Source: Clostridia bacterium | Lineage (GTDB): Bacteria; Bacillota; Clostridia; Christensenellales; Aristaeellaceae | Length of the DNA stretch: 64,000 bases | Reading direction: 5' to 3' | Assembly: GCA_017410455.1 (NCBI GenBank) | Contig: JAFQQT010000093.1 | Location: 1-64,000 of the forward strand | Part shown: in pieces, positions 1-7,652 of the stretch | How positions within the stretch are numbered: position 1 is the stretch's first letter | Layout: each line of letters opens with the position of its first letter | Notes under the pieces: generated by a model | The model's database searches: none | Seen by the model: only the letters and a program-made list of their open reading frames with translations | What the model was told of the DNA's origin: nothing | Translations under genes and position numbers: made by a program

Positions 1-2
1 AG

Positions 3-71
3 AACTACCACCGCCGTCAGGGCCATCGTCAGCCCTACACCAAGGTGGAGATCACCGCGATCAACGCCTGA
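3..71 (+). CDS. rplU: 50S ribosomal protein L21, C-terminal end (partial)
   Basis: Only the last 22 codons are inside the window. They read NYHRRQGHRQPYTKVEITAINA, the conserved L21 tail in which the RQGHRQPYT stretch contacts 23S rRNA. The TGA at 69-71 shares its A with the ATG of the next gene (TGATG), so translation is probably coupled. The order L21-Prp-L27 is standard in Firmicutes and supports the call despite the short fragment. Confidence 0.93.
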   Translation, partial: NYHRRQGHRQPYTKVEITAINA

Positions 72-409
72 TGACCAGGTGTACGCTCTATCTGGATGGC
101 GCCTCCCGCATCACCGGCTTCTCCATCAAGGGGCATTCCGGTTACGCTGAGGAGGGCAGCGACATCGTCTGTGCAGCGGTTTCGGTACTTGCGTTGACGA
201 CTGATCACGCGCTGTGCCGCCTGGTTGGCCTCTCCCCCATCGAGCGTGGCGGCGAGGATGGCTTCCTGGAGGTCCTGCTCCCCGAAGGCATGACGGACCA
301 GCAGATGCACGATGCTCAGCTGCTCATGAGCGCGCTCCATATCGGGCTTGAAAATATCGCAAAGGACTACCCCCGCTATCTGCGGCTCACCACCCGGAAG
401 GGTAAGTGA
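71..409 (+). CDS. prp: Ribosomal-processing cysteine protease Prp
   Basis: This 112-aa protein matches the Prp family in length and motif. GHSGYA followed by DIVCAAVS places the catalytic pair at His22 and Cys34. Prp removes the N-terminal extension of ribosomal protein L27 in Firmicutes and related phyla. Its substrate is encoded 37 bp downstream and carries the expected extension. The start overlaps the rplU stop by one base, so the gene relies on translational coupling within the rplU-prp-rpmA operon. Confidence 0.95.
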   Translation: MTRCTLYLDGASRITGFSIKGHSGYAEEGSDIVCAAVSVLALTTDHALCRLVGLSPIERGGEDGFLEVLLPEGMTDQQMHDAQLLMSALHIGLENIAKDYPRYLRLTTRKGK

Positions 410-446
410 GAAACGACCGTCAATCTGAAAATCGGAGGATAATTAG

Positions 447-734
447 ATGATTAAGTTCAATCTTCAGCTGTTCGCTCATAAGAAGGGCGTGGGTTCTACC
501 CGCAACGGCCGCGACAGCGAATCCAAGCGCCTTGGCCCGAAGCGTGCTGATGGTCAGTTCGCCAAGGCTGGCAACATCCTGGTCCGCCAGCGCGGCACCA
601 AGATCCATCCCGGCGCCAACGTTGGCATCGGCAAGGACGACACCCTGTTCGCTCTGGTGGACGGCATCGTTCGCTTCCAGCGCAAGGGCCGCGACAAGAA
701 GCAGGTCGTCATCGAGCCCGTGACTGCCGAGTAA
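447..734 (+). CDS. rpmA: 50S ribosomal protein L27 with Prp-cleavable N-terminus
   Basis: This 95-aa L27 begins [18 protein letters not shown]. The LQLFA/HKKG junction is the Prp cleavage motif, and cleavage exposes the mature N-terminus that reaches the peptidyl-transferase centre. The body has the usual [10 protein letters not shown] and [10 protein letters not shown] blocks. A strong GGAGGATA ribosome binding site precedes the ATG. A hairpin and T-run at 768-806 close the operon. Confidence 0.97.
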   Translation: MIKFNLQLFAHKKGVGSTRNGRDSESKRLGPKRADGQFAKAGNILVRQRGTKIHPGANVGIGKDDTLFALVDGIVRFQRKGRDKKQVVIEPVTAE

Positions 735-767
735 TCAGTCCGCTGACTGCTGCTGAAAAGCATCCTG

Positions 768-806
768 AGGAGCCTTCCCCGTCTCTGGCGTGGGCGGGCT
801 CCTTTT
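768..806 (+). terminator. Intrinsic terminator of rplU-prp-rpmA
   Basis: AGGAGCC (768-774) pairs with GGCTCCT (797-803), and TTTT follows immediately. The loop is long and GC-rich. Confidence 0.7.
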
Positions 807-832
807 CATATCATCAAAGGAAGTGCTTGCAT

Positions 833-1552
833 ATGATCGGCACACTCATCAACTTTTTCGCCATCCTGCTGGGCACCGCACTGGGTCTGCTGCTGCGCAG
901 GGGCATTCCCGAGCGCCTGCGGGACACCATCGTTCAGGGGCAGGGGCTGTGCGTGATCCTCGTGGGCCTGTTCAGCACCTTCTCCGCCGATGACGCCGGC
1001 GTGATGATCCGCGCCGACCTCACCTGCGTCATCGTCTGCATGGTGATCGGCAGCCTCGCTGGCGCATGGATCAACATCGAGAAGCGGCTGGGTGACCTGG
1101 GCAGCCTGATCGAAAAGCGCTTTGTCCCCAACGCCGGCGAGGGCAGCATCGCCAAAGGGTTTGTTACGGCGTCCCTGGTGTTCTGCGTGGGTGCGATGGC
1201 CATCGTCGGTCCGATGAACAGCAGCCTCCAGGGCGACCACTCGACGCTGATCTCCAAGTCCGTGCTGGACGGCGTGTTTGCCATCTTCTTCACCTCCAGC
1301 CTTGGCGTCGGTGTGGGCCTGTCCGCCCTGGCCGTGCTGGTCTATCAGGGCATTTTCGCCCTGCTGGCTGCATGGATCAGGCCCATCCTCACGCCGGATA
1401 TGCTCACACAGATGAGCGCAGTCGGCGGCCTGCTCATCATGGGCATCGGCCTGAACATGATCTACGACAAGCACCACATCCCCGTGGGCAACATGCTGCC
1501 GGCCATCTTCCTGCCCATGGCATACATCCCCATCGTCGGGTTATTCGCATAA
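833..1552 (+). CDS. DUF554 family integral membrane protein
   Basis: This 239-aa hydrophobic protein starts MIGTLINFFAILLGTALGLLLRRGIPERLRDTI in short, which is the typical DUF554 opening (YdfK/YqgA type), and has about six membrane segments. The function is unknown; these proteins are sometimes suggested to be transporters. I chose ATG 833 because AAGGAAG lies 9 nt upstream. The in-frame TTG at 827 would leave only 3 nt. The gene lies between two terminators and appears monocistronic. Confidence 0.85.
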   Translation: MIGTLINFFAILLGTALGLLLRRGIPERLRDTIVQGQGLCVILVGLFSTFSADDAGVMIRADLTCVIVCMVIGSLAGAWINIEKRLGDLGSLIEKRFVPNAGEGSIAKGFVTASLVFCVGAMAIVGPMNSSLQGDHSTLISKSVLDGVFAIFFTSSLGVGVGLSALAVLVYQGIFALLAAWIRPILTPDMLTQMSAVGGLLIMGIGLNMIYDKHHIPVGNMLPAIFLPMAYIPIVGLFA

Positions 1553-1557
1553 CACAA

Positions 1558-1594
1558 ACGCACCGAAGCGCATTGGCTCCGGTGCGTTTATTTG
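1558..1594. terminator. Bidirectional terminator between DUF554 gene and cpsB
   Basis: ACGCACCG (1558-1565) pairs with CGGTGCGT (1580-1587). T-rich tails follow on both strands, serving the two converging genes. Confidence 0.8.
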
Positions 1595-1631
1595 TTATGT
1601 TTCGCTTAATAGCGGAGGGTACGCTTTCGGC

Positions 1632-2366
1632 TCAGGCCTCCTCAGGCTGCGGCAGCTTAAGCAGTTTCCGCTGGAAACCGCCGCACATGTCCAGCGCGAT
1701 CTCGCGGCCATAGCGCTCCTTGAGCATTTCGTAGCACAGGCGCATGTTGCACATGCGGGAGGTCACGTTGTGGGCGTCGGTCGCCACGCAGTCAATGTGG
1801 CCATCGTCCAGCATGTGGCGTACCCAGCGGTCGAAGAAGAAGCCCTTGCGATTGATGACGGTGTTGGCGTTCATCTGCATGTACACGCCGTATTCCTCGC
1901 GAAGCTGGCGCACATGCCCCAGATTTCGCAGCGCCGGATAGCGCTCCACATGGGCAAACACTACGCTGAAGCCCGCATTGCCGATCAGGCGCGCAGCTTC
2001 GCACATCCGCTTGAAATCCGTATCCGGCGTGAACTCCACCAGCACATTCCACGAATCCGCCAGAGAGGGGAACTGCCCCTCCTTGAGCAGGCGTGCGCTC
2101 GCATCGGTATAGAGCACCTCGCAGCCGGTGTACAGCCGCAGGGGCAAGCCCTGCTCAGCAATCCAGGCGCGGGCCTTCTCCAGATGCCGCAGATAGATCT
2201 CCGTCGGAAACGGCCGGCCGCCCGGGGTCGCGTGGGCCGTACATACGATATCACTCACCTGCTGGTTCACCGCCCGCAGGATCATCTGCTGCATGTCTTC
2301 GAACGTTCTCGGCCCATCATCCACGCCATAAATCAGGTGGTGATGGATGTCAACATAGTTGCTCAT
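1632..2366 (-). CDS. cpsB: CpsB/YwqE-type PHP-domain tyrosine-protein phosphatase
   Basis: This 244-aa PHP-fold metallophosphatase should dephosphorylate the adjacent BY-kinase. Metal-binding motifs appear in order: DIHHHLIYGVDDGP at residues 6-19, TAHATP near 43, GCEV near 81, AHVERYP near 139 and DAH near 197. This is the Wzb equivalent of Gram-positive capsule systems. It is the last gene of the LCP-cpsC-cpsD-cpsB operon, 24 bp after cpsD. The assignment is firm; the polysaccharide involved is not known because no glycosyltransferase lies nearby. Confidence 0.9.
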   Translation of the reverse strand: MSNYVDIHHHLIYGVDDGPRTFEDMQQMILRAVNQQVSDIVCTAHATPGGRPFPTEIYLRHLEKARAWIAEQGLPLRLYTGCEVLYTDASARLLKEGQFPSLADSWNVLVEFTPDTDFKRMCEAARLIGNAGFSVVFAHVERYPALRNLGHVRQLREEYGVYMQMNANTVINRKGFFFDRWVRHMLDDGHIDCVATDAHNVTSRMCNMRLCYEMLKERYGREIALDMCGGFQRKLLKLPQPEEA

Positions 2367-2390
2367 TTAACTCCCCGTTCCAGCGAATAC

Positions 2391-3110
2391 TCAGGAATGG
2401 CTGTCCTCGCGCCGGTAGTCGCGCTGATAGTGCCGGTAATAGCTGCGGTTGTAGTAGCGCTTCTCGCTGATGCCCGCAAAGGTGACCTTGTTGATGATGC
2501 AGCCCAGCACCGGCGTACCGGATTGCTCCATCTGGCGCTTGCACTCGGCGATCTCACGCACGCGTGTCTTCTTGTGCTCCACGACCAGCACCGAGCCGTC
2601 ACAGCAGCTGGCCATCTCGGCAGCGTCGATGACGATGCCCACCGGCGGGGCATCCAGCAGCACCACGTCAAAATGCTTGGCCAGCTCGTTGAGCGTGTCG
2701 GCGAAATAGGGCGTATCCAGCAGCGACACAGGGTTGGTGACGTCGCGGCCCGCAGGGATCAGGCACATGCCGTACTGATCCGACTCATAGACGCAATCAT
2801 CCAGATCGCACTGACCCGTCAGGTAGTGCGCCAGACCGATACACTCTCCCTCAAAGGACATCTTGTAGCGCTGCACCAGGAAGGAACGGCGCAGATCCGA
2901 GTCGATCAGCAGCACGCGGCGGCCGCGCTGAGCCAGGTTGATGGCAATGTGGATGGTCATCCAGCTCTTGCCGTCGGACTGGTCATTGCTGGTGATGAGG
3001 ATCTTCTTCAGGTTCCGGCCTGCAAAGGTGAGGTTGGTACAGATGGAATTGAGCGCCTCCGCGCCGGCATAATCCAGCGGGGGCAGCTGACCGATGGTTA
3101 CCTGTTTCAT
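2391..3110 (-). CDS. cpsD: CpsD-type bacterial tyrosine kinase (BY-kinase)
   Basis: This 239-aa P-loop autokinase acts with the membrane protein CpsC. Its Walker A region is SNDQSDGKS (residues 41-49), with Gln-Ser where PG is usual. Walker A' is VLLIDSDLRRS (about 67-76) and Walker B is VVLLDAPPVG. The C-terminus is a tyrosine cluster with six Tyr between residues 219 and 232, which is the autophosphorylation tail. The start overlaps the end of cpsC by 4 nt. The kinase and CpsC are separate proteins, as is usual in Firmicutes. Confidence 0.9.
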   Translation of the reverse strand: MKQVTIGQLPPLDYAGAEALNSICTNLTFAGRNLKKILITSNDQSDGKSWMTIHIAINLAQRGRRVLLIDSDLRRSFLVQRYKMSFEGECIGLAHYLTGQCDLDDCVYESDQYGMCLIPAGRDVTNPVSLLDTPYFADTLNELAKHFDVVLLDAPPVGIVIDAAEMASCCDGSVLVVEHKKTRVREIAECKRQMEQSGTPVLGCIINKVTFAGISEKRYYNRSYYRHYQRDYRREDSHS

Positions 3111-3877
3111 GCTTTCTCCCCCTTCCTGCGGCTGCGGCTCTGGGTCTTCTGCAAGGGCATCATGCCCAGCGTGGGCAGACCCAGGCTGCGCTCAAGCTGC
3201 TCAGTGGTGCGGATGCGGTCGTCCATGATGAAGATGACAACCAGCGTGACACACACGATCATACAGCCAGCGATGAACCACAGCACCACATTACGGATCA
3301 TGCTCGGGCCGACCGGCTTATCCGATGCATAGGGCTGCTCGAATTCGGTCGGAGGCACCGTCGCACCCATCCGCGCCTGAATGAACGAAATGGCCGCGCT
3401 GGCGTACTCCTTGACGACCTTCAGCGCCATATCCCTGTCCTCGCAGGTGAAGCTGATCTTGAGGATGCGGGTATTGCTCAGCTGCGTCACATCCAGCAGG
3501 CTCTGCATTCTTTCGAAATCAGGCAGCGTATAGCCATACTTGTTCAGGAGGTTATCGCTGACCGCGCGATGCACGTCGCGGTTATAGAAGACCTGCACAT
3601 AGTCATCCGCCAGCTTATCACCAAAGGTGAGCTGCGTCAGGTCGATGGCGGTGTCCTCGCCGATCACGTAGAGCTTCGTCGTGGCGGAGTAAGTATCCTC
3701 CACAAAGAAATGCGTGTACAGACCACCCATCACGCCCATGAGCACGCTGACCAGGATGATCAGCCAGGCCTTCTCCAGCAGGCGGAAGAACAGCTCGACA
3801 AGATCGATGCTCAGCTCCTTGTCCTGCAGTTCCTCCGTCGCTTCAGCAGGGTTCTGCTTCAGATTCTCAGCAGCCAT
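3107..3877 (-). CDS. cpsC: CpsC/Wzz-type chain-length determinant and BY-kinase activator
   Basis: This 256-aa protein has two membrane helices, AWLIILVSVLMGVMGG near residues 37-60 and VVLWFIAGCMIVCVTLVVIF near 205-228. They flank an extracytoplasmic Wzz domain. The short cytoplasmic tail should activate CpsD. It sits between the LCP gene (19 bp upstream) and cpsD (4-nt overlap). It should set the polymer length of a surface or secreted polysaccharide. Confidence 0.85.
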   Translation of the reverse strand: MAAENLKQNPAEATEELQDKELSIDLVELFFRLLEKAWLIILVSVLMGVMGGLYTHFFVEDTYSATTKLYVIGEDTAIDLTQLTFGDKLADDYVQVFYNRDVHRAVSDNLLNKYGYTLPDFERMQSLLDVTQLSNTRILKISFTCEDRDMALKVVKEYASAAISFIQARMGATVPPTEFEQPYASDKPVGPSMIRNVVLWFIAGCMIVCVTLVVIFIMDDRIRTTEQLERSLGLPTLGMMPLQKTQSRSRRKGEKA

Positions 3878-3895
3878 GATATCTCTTTACCCCTC

Positions 3896-4948
3896 TCACT
3901 CTTCATTCCTGTAGAAGACGCTCAGCGCCCAGTGGACGCCCGCATCCTTCTCCAGGTCATACCGGATGTATCCGTTCGTGCCCAGCGAATGCTCGCCCGG
4001 CAGCGTTTCGGTCTCCAGCAGCTCGTAATCCAGCGCGTTCGCGAGCGCAGCAACGATGGTCTTGCGCTGAGCGCTGGTCATCAGCCAGCGTCCTGCGGCA
4101 TCGCCCGTTTCCGTCCCCTCATAGGCCGGACCGAAGCTGTAGCCGCCGTAGGACTGGGCCGCCATATCGTATATCACGCCCATGCCGTCCAGAAGCTTCA
4201 GGCCGTAATCCGCATCCGCCCTGGATAGCTCCAGGAGCCTTCCGCTGGCCGCCTCCATGTACTGCTTCTGGCGTTCCATGCGGGATGCGTTGGTCTGATC
4301 GCCCACGCCCCTGCGCGACCGGCAGAATTTCTCAGCCTGATCACCCGTGAGGGTCAGGCGCGCGCCAGCAGTCATGGCCGGGTCGATCTGCGTCAGATCC
4401 TCCCGGATGGTGATCGTCACGCCGCCCAGCAGGTCATTCAGGCGACTGATGCCGCTGATGTCCATCGCCATATACCAGTCGATGCATGCGCCATCGTCTG
4501 CGGCTTCAATGCCCAGCAGGGTTTCAACAGCAAGCACTGTGTTGGCGTTATTCGCCTCCCTCGTGTTGCCATAGGCGTGGGCCAGGCAGATCTGAATTGC
4601 GCTGCGGTCATGCTGGCGACCCTTGGCGTCCGTCACCCGAACACGTGCCATGGTGTCACGGTCAATCTGCAGCAGATGAATCTGATCGTAGCGGTGGTCC
4701 AGCACCACAAGCAGCAGGAAGTCAGCCTGGCCACCGTTGCTGTAACCATGAAGCTCTTCCAGCTGACCTTCAGCGTTATGATCGTAGCCGATCAGCAGCA
4801 CCGTCGTCAATTCGCCGGAAGGACGGGCGTAGTAGGTCTGGCCATTGTACTGCCTGGTGATCAGAAAGCCATAGCCCGTTTCCGCACACGCAGGAAGTGC
4901 CGCAGCGATGCACAGCGCCGCCAGAAGACATGCCATCAAGCGCCGCAA
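3896..4948 (-). CDS. LytR-CpsA-Psr (LCP) family phosphotransferase
   Basis: LCP proteins transfer undecaprenyl-linked glycans to peptidoglycan outside the membrane. A signal peptide (LMACLLAALCIAAALPACA) precedes the LCP domain. Diagnostic blocks are VLLIGYD, GGQADFLLLVVLDHR, LLQIDRDT and the late GDQTNASRMERQKQY, with its Arg/Asp pattern. I chose the TTG at 4948, giving 350 aa, because GGGAGG (4958-4963) lies 9 nt upstream. ATG 4936 would be 21 nt away. It is the first gene of the cps control operon, so it may ligate the polymer controlled by CpsBCD. Confidence 0.85.
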   Translation of the reverse strand: MRRLMACLLAALCIAAALPACAETGYGFLITRQYNGQTYYARPSGELTTVLLIGYDHNAEGQLEELHGYSNGGQADFLLLVVLDHRYDQIHLLQIDRDTMARVRVTDAKGRQHDRSAIQICLAHAYGNTREANNANTVLAVETLLGIEAADDGACIDWYMAMDISGISRLNDLLGGVTITIREDLTQIDPAMTAGARLTLTGDQAEKFCRSRRGVGDQTNASRMERQKQYMEAASGRLLELSRADADYGLKLLDGMGVIYDMAAQSYGGYSFGPAYEGTETGDAAGRWLMTSAQRKTIVAALANALDYELLETETLPGEHSLGTNGYIRYDLEKDAGVHWALSVFYRNEE

Positions 4949-5014
4949 AACAATCCACCTCCCAGGACTCAGAATCACGGTGAAACCCCGTAAGTACAAA
5001 ATTTCACAAGGATA

Positions 5015-5043
5015 ATTATACACCAAACATCAACAGATGTCAA
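5015..5043 (-). promoter_or_regulatory. Consensus sigma-A promoter for the LCP-cpsCDB operon
   Basis: On the minus strand TTGACA (5038-5043) and TATAAT (5015-5020) are separated by 17 bp, a perfect match. About 60 nt of leader precede the TTG start. Confidence 0.85.
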
Positions 5044-5058
5044 TCTGTCTTATACATG

Positions 5059-5086
5059 AAAAGAGCCCTGCTTCAATGCAGGACTC
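5059..5086 (-). terminator. Intrinsic terminator of the TM2 protein gene
   Basis: On the minus strand GAGTCCTGC (5078-5086) pairs with GCAGGGCTC (5063-5071) around a 6-nt loop, and TTTT follows. It begins directly after the stop codon at 5092. Confidence 0.85.
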
Positions 5087-5091
5087 AGTTT

Positions 5092-5523
5092 TCACCACAC
5101 AATGGGAAGCCCCTGTTCATCACGGGGCGTACCAAGGAGCACAGTGGCCAGGTCGATGAGCCACCCGATGCCGCAGAAACAGCATGTGCACAGGCATATG
5201 ACGCCCTTGCCGACGCGACCGGCATAGAACCAGTGTGCGCCCGTGTAACCCAGCACGATCAGCAGAATCAGCATCGTGAGTCGGCTCTTGCTGCTGGTCA
5301 TGCGCGGATAAGGCGCGTCATATCGCCTTTGTGCTTTCGTAGGGGCCTTGGGCGGTGCGGCATAATTCTGCTGACCATAGGGCTTCCTGTTTGCATCGGG
5401 CTGCGCGTTCTCCATGTGAAAATGGATGTGCTGCTCTGGCGCAGGCCGGTCAATGCCGGTGCCGCAATAGGGGCATACGTTCTCAGACGGCGCAATCTGG
5501 GCGCCGCAGCTCGGGCATTTCAT
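5092..5523 (-). CDS. Zinc-ribbon plus TM2-domain membrane protein
   Basis: This 143-aa protein has an N-terminal zinc ribbon (MKCPSCGAQIAPSENVCPYCG), a polar linker to about residue 75, and a C-terminal TM2 domain. The TM2 domain has two hydrophobic hairpin segments, with GAHWFYAGRVGKGV between them. TM2 proteins are widespread and their role is unknown. It has its own promoter and terminator, so it is monocistronic. Confidence 0.8.
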   Translation of the reverse strand: MKCPSCGAQIAPSENVCPYCGTGIDRPAPEQHIHFHMENAQPDANRKPYGQQNYAAPPKAPTKAQRRYDAPYPRMTSSKSRLTMLILLIVLGYTGAHWFYAGRVGKGVICLCTCCFCGIGWLIDLATVLLGTPRDEQGLPIVW

Positions 5524-5542
5524 ACATTTTCACCTCGCATCC

Positions 5543-5571
5543 ATCATACCGCATTTCAGCAACGGGTGCAA
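5543..5571 (-). promoter_or_regulatory. Promoter of the TM2 protein gene
   Basis: TTGCAC (5566-5571) and TATGAT (5543-5548) on the minus strand have a 17-bp spacer. It is back to back with the promoter at 5579-5607. Confidence 0.6.
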
Positions 5572-5578
5572 CCCTGTC

Positions 5579-5607
5579 TTGAAATTTTGCGGTTCATGTC
5601 GTATAAT
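5579..5607 (+). promoter_or_regulatory. Sigma-A promoter of the pseudouridine synthase gene
   Basis: TTGAAA (5579-5584) and TATAAT (5602-5607) have a 17-bp spacer. The transcript would start about 10-15 nt before the GTG start codon. Confidence 0.8.
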
Positions 5608-5626
5608 CACCCTGGGAGGGATGGCT

Positions 5627-6499
5627 GTGGAGTATCGGGTAACGCCGGAAAACGCCGGTCGGAAACTGCGCGACGTGCTTCGCCAGGTGATGGGGGTGAG
5701 CTACGGCGCGATGAAGAGCGCAAAGTGGGACGGGCGGATCACCGTCAACGGCTCCCCCACTCCGGTTGATGCCGTGATGCGCAGCGGTGACCTTGTCGCC
5801 ATCCGCTGGAAGGACAGCCCGGTCTATGCCGTGAAGCCCTATCCCCTTCCGCTGACCATCCCCTACGAGGATGAGCACCTCTTCGTGATCGACAAGCCCG
5901 CACCGCTGGCCAGCCAGTCCAGCGCCAATCACCCGGACAACGCGCTGGAGAATGCGCTTTTCGCTCACCTCGGCTGCCCGCCGGACTACATCTACCGCCC
6001 GGTGAACCGCCTGGACAAAGGCACCAGCGGGCTGATGCTGGTGGCAAAAACGCCCCATGCGCAGCATCGCCTGCAGCGTCTGCTGCACACGGATGACTTC
6101 CGCCGCACCTATCTGGCCGTGGTGGAAGGCCATCTCCCTGCCATCGATGGCATTGTTGACGCACCCATCGGCAAGGAGGACGCCGCCAGCATCCGCCGCA
6201 TCGTAACCTCCGGCGGAAAACCCAGCCGCACCCACTACCAGGTGCTGCATGCCGGAGCGAACCGATCCCTTGTCCGCCTCACGCTGGACACCGGCCGCAC
6301 CCATCAGATACGCGTCCACATGGCGCACCTGGGCTGCCCCGTCGCCGGGGATTTCCTGTATGGCATGGAGCTGCCCGAGCTGCCGGGCCGTTTCGCCCTG
6401 CATTCCCATGAGGTGCAGCTGCGCCACCCGCTGACGGGAGCAATGCTGCACATCACCTCGCCCCTGCCCGAGGCCCTCACTGCGCTGCTTGACGGATGA
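5627..6499 (+). CDS. RluD-family RNA pseudouridine synthase
   Basis: This protein isomerises uridines in rRNA or tRNA. An N-terminal S4-like RNA-binding region (RKLRDVLRQVM...GRITVNG) is followed by the catalytic domain. RPVNRLDKGTSGLMLVAK holds the catalytic Asp, and GRTHQIRVHMAHLGCPVAGD is the typical downstream motif. I start at GTG 5627, giving 290 aa, because GGGAGGG (5614-5620) sits 6 nt upstream. The ATG at 5621 directly abuts that site. The 3' end overlaps the converging pyruvyltransferase gene by 23 bp. The exact target (RluA, C or D type) cannot be told from the sequence. Confidence 0.9.
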   Translation: MEYRVTPENAGRKLRDVLRQVMGVSYGAMKSAKWDGRITVNGSPTPVDAVMRSGDLVAIRWKDSPVYAVKPYPLPLTIPYEDEHLFVIDKPAPLASQSSANHPDNALENALFAHLGCPPDYIYRPVNRLDKGTSGLMLVAKTPHAQHRLQRLLHTDDFRRTYLAVVEGHLPAIDGIVDAPIGKEDAASIRRIVTSGGKPSRTHYQVLHAGANRSLVRLTLDTGRTHQIRVHMAHLGCPVAGDFLYGMELPELPGRFALHSHEVQLRHPLTGAMLHITSPLPEALTALLDG

Positions 6500-7544
6500 C
6501 GTCAAGCAGCCATTTTTGGCCCCTTTCCGCCTGATCGGCGATGCGCGCGTTGACCTGCTCCCAGTCAGGGCTTTCGAGGCTGTCCAAGCCGAGATGGCGC
6601 AGAAGCTGGTCGATGCGGCTGTTCTTGCTTTCCGGATCCTCCTCGCGGTAACGGCGGAGGATCGCGCAGTTCCGGTTCAGGATCGCCGCGAAAGCCGCGC
6701 CATGGAAGCTGTCCGTCACCAGCAGGGCCGCGTTGGCAATCAGCGCCAGCCAGCGCTGCGGGGGCACATCCTCTGCCATGGGATAGCCGCTGCTGCGTGC
6801 GCCTTCCGTCCGCGGGATCACCACCACGCCGCAGCCAAGGCGTTCCGCCTCATCCCGCACCCGCTCCCAGTATGCCGGGCTGTCGCCGATGAAGTAGGTC
6901 AGGATGTAGGGTTCCCGGGGCGTCTCCGCGCCTGCGCAGAGCTGCATCCACGCCTCACGCCCGGGCAGCAGCACAGGGTCGGGCATGACGTCAGCCTCCA
7001 CCCCGGCCATCCGCTTCAGCAGCGCAGCGCCTTCCGCCTCCCGGACGGAGATGGCACTGTACCCCTTCAGCAGCCGGGCGATCTGCCTCCGCTTGCGCTT
7101 TGGCGGCAGCTCCTGAACGCCCAGGGATGGCGCGTAGGCCGCCTTTGGCTTATCGGTAAAGACAAGGAAATACGCCGGGTTCAGCCACACCGGCGACCAG
7201 ATCTGATCCGAGCCGCACAGCAGCATGTCATACGCATCGGCCTGCCTGCGCAATGCTGCACGATTGCGGCAGGGCGCGCTCGAGCGGATGTACTCTGCGC
7301 GGAATTCATCGAAGCCGCCGCGCATCCGCCCCGTGGCGCTGCGCTTGCGCATTCCCTCCAGGATCAGCCTGGGGCTGTTGCCACTGGAAAGGAGGTTGCG
7401 AATCTTCTCCGCCTTCGATGGCGCGTAATCGATGTGCTGCGCATCATAGCCCATGCCCCGCAGCGTTTCCTGCAGCGCCCACGCCTGCAGGATGGAGCCG
7501 TAATTCTCATTATGCAGAAAGGTCATCAGGCCGATCTTCTTCAT
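6477..7544 (-). CDS. Polysaccharide pyruvyl transferase family protein
   Basis: This 355-aa protein resembles the PssM/CsaB-like family that adds ketal pyruvate to surface glycans. It starts MKKIGLMTFLHNENYGSILQAWALQ. Other family-like blocks are LLCGSDQIWSP near residue 107 and LLVTDSFHGAAFAAILNR near 270. The promoter's -10 box lies at 7577-7582, so an ATG at 7571 would fall on the transcription start. That favours ATG 7544. Isolated members occur in many gut Clostridia; the acceptor is unknown. Confidence 0.75.
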   Translation of the reverse strand: MKKIGLMTFLHNENYGSILQAWALQETLRGMGYDAQHIDYAPSKAEKIRNLLSSGNSPRLILEGMRKRSATGRMRGGFDEFRAEYIRSSAPCRNRAALRRQADAYDMLLCGSDQIWSPVWLNPAYFLVFTDKPKAAYAPSLGVQELPPKRKRRQIARLLKGYSAISVREAEGAALLKRMAGVEADVMPDPVLLPGREAWMQLCAGAETPREPYILTYFIGDSPAYWERVRDEAERLGCGVVVIPRTEGARSSGYPMAEDVPPQRWLALIANAALLVTDSFHGAAFAAILNRNCAILRRYREEDPESKNSRIDQLLRHLGLDSLESPDWEQVNARIADQAERGQKWLLDVIRQAAQ

Positions 7545-7576
7545 GCCATACACCCCGCGAACCATATTCATATCCG

Positions 7577-7605
7577 ATTATACCATGCTTGCGAAGTCGC
7601 GTCAA
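7577..7605 (-). promoter_or_regulatory. Promoter of the pyruvyltransferase gene
   Basis: TTGACG (7600-7605) and TATAAT (7577-7582) on the minus strand have a 17-bp spacer. It overlaps the opposing topB promoter. Confidence 0.75.
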
Positions 7606-7617
7606 ATGTGATAAAAT
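7589..7617 (+). promoter_or_regulatory. Promoter of topB
   Basis: TTGCGA (7589-7594) and TAAAAT (7612-7617) have a 17-bp spacer. The -35 region is interleaved with the divergent promoter at 7577-7605. Confidence 0.6.
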
Positions 7618-7652
7618 AGTGAGCTGAATACATGCAGGAAGGAGGTTGGCAG

